From Actinomycetota bacterium (GTDB lineage: Bacteria; Actinomycetota; Actinomycetes; Nanopelagicales; Nanopelagicaceae): a DNA stretch of 8,014 nt. A program made the translations under genes and the position numbers. The first letter of the stretch is position 1; every line of letters begins with the position of its first letter. This document shows positions 5,601 to 8,014 of the stretch, in pieces. The notes below the pieces were generated by a model. It was not told the DNA's origin. It worked only from the letters and a program-made list of their open reading frames with translations, and made no database searches. Location: the NCBI GenBank assembly GCA_009702845.1, contig WLHG01000040.1, positions 1-8,014 on the forward strand. Reading direction: 5' to 3'.

Positions 5601-6489
5601 GCCAAACTCTAACTGGATCAGCCTCTACTTCGTCTTAGGCGTCGTATGGGGCTGTTCCTTTATCTTCATTAAATTAGGCCTTGAGTTCTTAACCCCAATC
5701 GGCGTTGCCTTTGGTCGGATCTCTATGGGTGCGCTGACCCTTGTATTTTGGGCTAAGTATAAAAAAATTCAACTCCCAACGGATAAGAAAACCTGGTTTC
5801 ATCTCTGGGTAGTCTCACTCCTGCTCAACGTTTTTCCCGGAATTTTATTTCCACTGGCTGAAACTGAAGTAACCTCGATCTTGGCAGGAATTATTAATGC
5901 AGTAACACCATTGATGACTTTGTTAGCAATATTGATCGTCTTTCGAGAAGAGAAAATTAAGGGATACCAAGTAATAGGTCTCCTACTTAGTTTTGTTGGC
6001 GTCCTGACCGTATTGGGGGTTTGGAAAGGTTTAGGCACCAATCCACTTAGCGCGGTACTCGCACTTTTGTTGGCCGTTACCTTTACTGGGCTTTCATATC
6101 CGTACGTGCGAAAATTTGTACTCCCAAGAAAAATACAACCTGAAGCCCTTGCCGCGGTGCAAGTTTCAGCTGGTGCACTCACACTCCTGCCTTTCTATTT
6201 AATAGATGGAATTGCTAAGGATGAGTATCGGCTAGGACCAGTTCTTGCGATGATTACACTTGGTGTATTTGGTAGTGGCTTTGCATATATCTGGAACTTC
6301 AAGATCATCGAGGCAGCTGGAAGTGCGATTGCTAGCACCGTTACATATGTGACACCAGTGGTCGCCGTTGTTGTTGGCATTATCTTTCTCGGCGAGAGCA
6401 TGGCTTGGTATGAACCTGTTGGCGCTGCGGTTGTTCTCTTAGGGGCAGCGATTGGGCAACAACGGATAAAGCTATTTAATCGATCGTAA
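5575..6489 (+). CDS. EamA/DMT-superfamily transporter, substrate unknown
   Basis: About ten membrane helices are arranged as two EamA repeats. The first ends in the typical A-x-I-x-N-A-x-T-P-L-x-T segment followed by a FREE-type motif and a final helix, and the second in the parallel S-T-V-T-Y-V-T-P-V-x-A-V segment and FLGES. The family moves small metabolites, often amino acids or other organic solutes, out of or into the cell; nothing here fixes the substrate. The frame is open back to an ATG at 5521, deep inside ctaE, which would add an unlikely Cys-rich leader. GTG 5575 is chosen because it gives a short N-terminus before the first helix (304 residues) and a 26-base overlap with ctaE. No in-frame start exists between it and the first helix, and no good ribosome site is visible, so coupling is likely and the start is uncertain. 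Its 3' end overlaps the opposing NiCoT gene by 14 bases. Confidence 0.88.
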   Translation: MPSPSATHKPNSNWISLYFVLGVVWGCSFIFIKLGLEFLTPIGVAFGRISMGALTLVFWAKYKKIQLPTDKKTWFHLWVVSLLLNVFPGILFPLAETEVTSILAGIINAVTPLMTLLAILIVFREEKIKGYQVIGLLLSFVGVLTVLGVWKGLGTNPLSAVLALLLAVTFTGLSYPYVRKFVLPRKIQPEALAAVQVSAGALTLLPFYLIDGIAKDEYRLGPVLAMITLGVFGSGFAYIWNFKIIEAAGSAIASTVTYVTPVVAVVVGIIFLGESMAWYEPVGAAVVLLGAAIGQQRIKLFNRS

Positions 6490-7657
6490 AGCCAGTTTTT
6501 ATTGGCCCAAGGTCAATGCCGGCCGCCGTATGGTCACTTTCTTCACCTCGGGCTAACTGCGCGGCGTGTGCTTTATTGTGCCAACGCTCTTCGATCTTGC
6601 CGTATTTCCAGAGGAGTAGTGCAACCGTCCATACAACAACAAAGGCCCCAACTATGAAGTACCCGGCGCTATTTAAATCAAAAGCAAGTGCATAATCCCA
6701 GAAACCACCAGTGAGATTTAACTGTCTTGCAAAGACTTGGCAGAGTTCAAGCCCACCGACAAAGAAGGCGACAGAGACAGAAAGACCCGTAATAATAATA
6801 TTGTAATAGACCTTGCGCACAGGCTTTGAAAAAGCCCAACCATATGCAAAGTTCATAAATGATCCATCAATAGTATCCAGCAAACTCATGCCACCAGCAA
6901 AGAAGAGGGGCAGTGAGATGATTGCCCACCATGGTAAGCCAGCGATTACTGAACTTCCCGCAAGCACAAGAAGTCCAATTTCTGTGGCTGTGTCAAAACC
7001 TAAACCAAATAAAATTCCAAGGGGATACATCTTCCACGAGGCATCGATTCTGCGAGCAATAGGGCCAAAGAAGCGCATAAGTAGGCCGCGCGAGTTAAGG
7101 TGTTTTTCTAACTCTTCCTCGTTATAGGCACCTTTGCGCATCTGGATAAAAACACCAACTATTGAAACTAAAATAATAAGATTCAAAATCGCGATTAGCA
7201 TGAGAAATGTACCGCTAATCGTTGTACCAATTAGACCGGTGTAATGATGTAACGATGAGTCTTCATCTTTTAGTTGAGAGCCCAAAGCTTTAATTCCAAA
7301 GTTAAGTAACATTGCAAGGGCAAAGACAACGGAGGAGTGACCCAGGGAGAAAAAGAAGCCCACGGCCAACGGACGCTGGCCCTCAGACATCAATTTTCTA
7401 GTTGTGTTATCGATTGCACTGATGTGATCGGCATCGAAGGCGTGACGCATGCCTAATGTGTATGCAAGGGCCGCTGTACCCCAACCAAAGAGCGAGCCAT
7501 CACTGAGCTCATAGGCTCCGGTTGTGGCTTTCCACATGAGGATCGCCCCGGCGATGTGAAGAAAAGCTATAAAGCCAAACATCGCAGCCATACGGCGCCA
7601 TTCCGCAGGGCTTAGACGCTGGCGCAGGCTTTGGGGCGGTCCTATTACTAGGTTCAT
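6476..7657 (-). CDS. NiCoT-family nickel/cobalt permease (HoxN/NixA type)
   Basis: The 393-residue product is a high-affinity Ni2+/Co2+ importer of the cytoplasmic membrane. The signature RHAFDADHISAIDNTTR spans 71-87, with His72, Asp75, Asp77 and His78 forming the metal path. Other family motifs are FSLGHSSVV (103-111), LGFDTATEIG (219-228) and FAGGMSLLDTIDG (253-265). About eight helices are predicted. It is somewhat longer than many members (about 330-370) because of a hydrophilic C-terminal tail (from about 352). The start ATG (7657-7655) follows AAAGGGG at a 5-base gap. Nickel rather than cobalt is suggested by the Nur-like operator at the start, not by the protein sequence, since the two specificities share these motifs. 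Likely clients such as a Ni-superoxide dismutase or urease are not in this window. Confidence 0.95.
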   Translation of the reverse strand: MNLVIGPPQSLRQRLSPAEWRRMAAMFGFIAFLHIAGAILMWKATTGAYELSDGSLFGWGTAALAYTLGMRHAFDADHISAIDNTTRKLMSEGQRPLAVGFFFSLGHSSVVFALAMLLNFGIKALGSQLKDEDSSLHHYTGLIGTTISGTFLMLIAILNLIILVSIVGVFIQMRKGAYNEEELEKHLNSRGLLMRFFGPIARRIDASWKMYPLGILFGLGFDTATEIGLLVLAGSSVIAGLPWWAIISLPLFFAGGMSLLDTIDGSFMNFAYGWAFSKPVRKVYYNIIITGLSVSVAFFVGGLELCQVFARQLNLTGGFWDYALAFDLNSAGYFIVGAFVVVWTVALLLWKYGKIEERWHNKAHAAQLARGEESDHTAAGIDLGPIKTGFTID

Positions 7658-7665
7658 GCCAGCCC

Positions 7666-7698
7666 CTTTCTAGATGCGAATCATTCGCAGGTAGAAAG
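7666..7698. promoter_or_regulatory. Candidate Nur (nickel-responsive Fur-family) operator of the NiCoT gene
   Basis: The core TGCGAAT-C-ATTCGCA (7675-7689) is a perfect 7-1-7 palindrome. A second perfect pair, CTTTCTA (7666-7672) and TAGAAAG (7692-7698), surrounds it, separated by two unpaired bases on each side. The core fits the remembered Streptomyces Nur box tGCaa-N5-ttGCA (here TGCGA-N5-TCGCA) and shares the AATCATT centre of actinobacterial Zur boxes. It lies over the predicted transcription start of the permease gene, suiting repression when metal is plentiful. The outer arm overlaps the ribosome binding site (7663-7669), so as RNA the same sequence could also fold over it. Nur versus Zur versus another Fur member is undecided. 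Confidence 0.6.
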
Positions 7699-7725
7699 CG
7701 TAAGGCAGCTCCAACCATCTGTCCA
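7697..7725 (-). promoter_or_regulatory. Candidate promoter of the NiCoT gene
   Basis: On the minus strand TGGACA (7725-7720) is five of six to the -35 consensus and is followed, after 17 bases, by TACGCT (7702-7697), a TANNNT-type actinobacterial -10. The start would fall near 7690, inside the palindromic operator, giving a leader of about 33 bases. Confidence 0.4.
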
Positions 7726-7726
7726 T

Positions 7727-7757
7727 TTGAAGCCGGATATAAGTATTTGCGTATAGA
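7727..7757 (+). promoter_or_regulatory. Weak candidate promoter of the TPR-like gene
   Basis: TTGAAG (7727-7732) and TATAGA (7752-7757) resemble -35 and -10 hexamers, but the 19-base spacer is long. It would lie back to back with the permease promoter, so a metalloregulator bound there might touch both. Confidence 0.2.
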
Positions 7758-7777
7758 GTCGCGTAAAGAGTTTGCAC

Positions 7778-7785
7778 AGGAGAGG
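7778..7785 (+). promoter_or_regulatory. Ribosome binding site deciding a GTG start
   Basis: AGGAGAGG ends 8 bases before GTG 7794, favouring it over the in-frame ATG at 7812, which has no such site. Confidence 0.75.
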
Positions 7786-7793
7786 CGGGCTGC

Positions 7794-8014
7794 GTGAGCG
7801 AAGATGATGACATGGAAGAAATCATCACAGAGGAAATGCTCTGGGATCGAATTCCTGAAGTCGATGGCGAAGAACGTGCCAGTACGTATTACGAGCTCAG
7901 CGCAAGAATTTATGCCCGCGGTCAATACGACGAGGCCTTAGCCCTTGCCGAAACCGCGCGTGACATCTATTCAACTCTAGGAGCAAACGCCCCAAGTGAG
8001 GGCTTAGCTCAAGC
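7794..8014 (+). CDS. Partial CDS: N-terminus of a TPR-like protein
   Basis: A GTG-initiated frame continues past the right edge, with 73 complete codons visible. The first 28 residues are strongly acidic (SEDDDMEEI and onward). Residues about 29-63 match the tetratricopeptide pattern: a YYELSARIYARGQYDEALAL core with the small, Gly and Ala positions expected, then a second amphipathic helix AETARDIYSTLG. TPR helices mediate protein-protein contacts; no catalytic domain is visible yet and no function is assigned. The gene is divergent from the nickel permease, with 136 bases between the two starts, so shared regulation is possible but unproven. Confidence 0.72.
   Translation, partial: MSEDDDMEEIITEEMLWDRIPEVDGEERASTYYELSARIYARGQYDEALALAETARDIYSTLGANAPSEGLAQ

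Noticed and set aside
7658..7793. Cobalamin riboswitch before the Ni/Co permease gene
   Set aside because: The gap of 136 bases is shared with a divergent gene, is too short for a full element, and shows no recognisable B12-box; a protein-operator palindrome explains the visible structure better.

Overview
The window looks like chromosomal DNA from a low- to medium-GC actinobacterium, possibly a freshwater planktonic lineage of the Nanopelagicales type. That placement is inference from actinobacterial-style cytochrome oxidase assembly genes, GTG starts, very tight gene packing and moderate base composition. No rRNA or other marker is present to prove it. No mobile element, CRISPR array, tRNA or rRNA was seen.

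Layout. (1) 1-194, minus: start of a very basic Lys/Ala-rich protein cut by the window edge. (2) 356-1433, minus: two-gene unit of ctaG (copper/oxidase assembly membrane protein) followed by a small two-helix membrane protein. (3) 1434-1675: divergent control region, rich in ACTC/GAGT words and dyads, with a perfect TGTGA-N6-TCACA palindrome of the CRP/GlxR (or Rex) type. (4) 1676-6489, plus: tightly coupled operon of a membrane-anchored cupredoxin, ctaC (subunit II, complete CuA site), ctaD (subunit I), ctaE (subunit III) and an EamA/DMT-family transporter. (5) 6476-7657, minus: a NiCoT nickel/cobalt permease converging on and overlapping the transporter gene. Its start region holds a strong palindrome with the spacing of an actinobacterial Nur (nickel-responsive Fur-family) box. 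(6) 7794-8014, plus: start of a TPR-like protein, cut by the window edge.

How the genes fit together. The central region encodes the core of an aa3-like heme-copper oxygen reductase. CtaG probably helps load copper. The cupredoxin is a plausible electron carrier or copper protein working beside the CuA subunit. CtaD is not textbook: all metal-ligand histidines, the active-site Tyr and the D-channel residues are present. The K-channel lysine position aligns with Leu, one Mg-site Asp is Gly, and two extra N-terminal membrane helices are present. CtaE carries Asp in place of the conserved helix Glu. These points, the extra cupredoxin, and the two candidate operators (respiratory regulator at 1606-1621, nickel regulator at 7666-7698) deserve the closest look.
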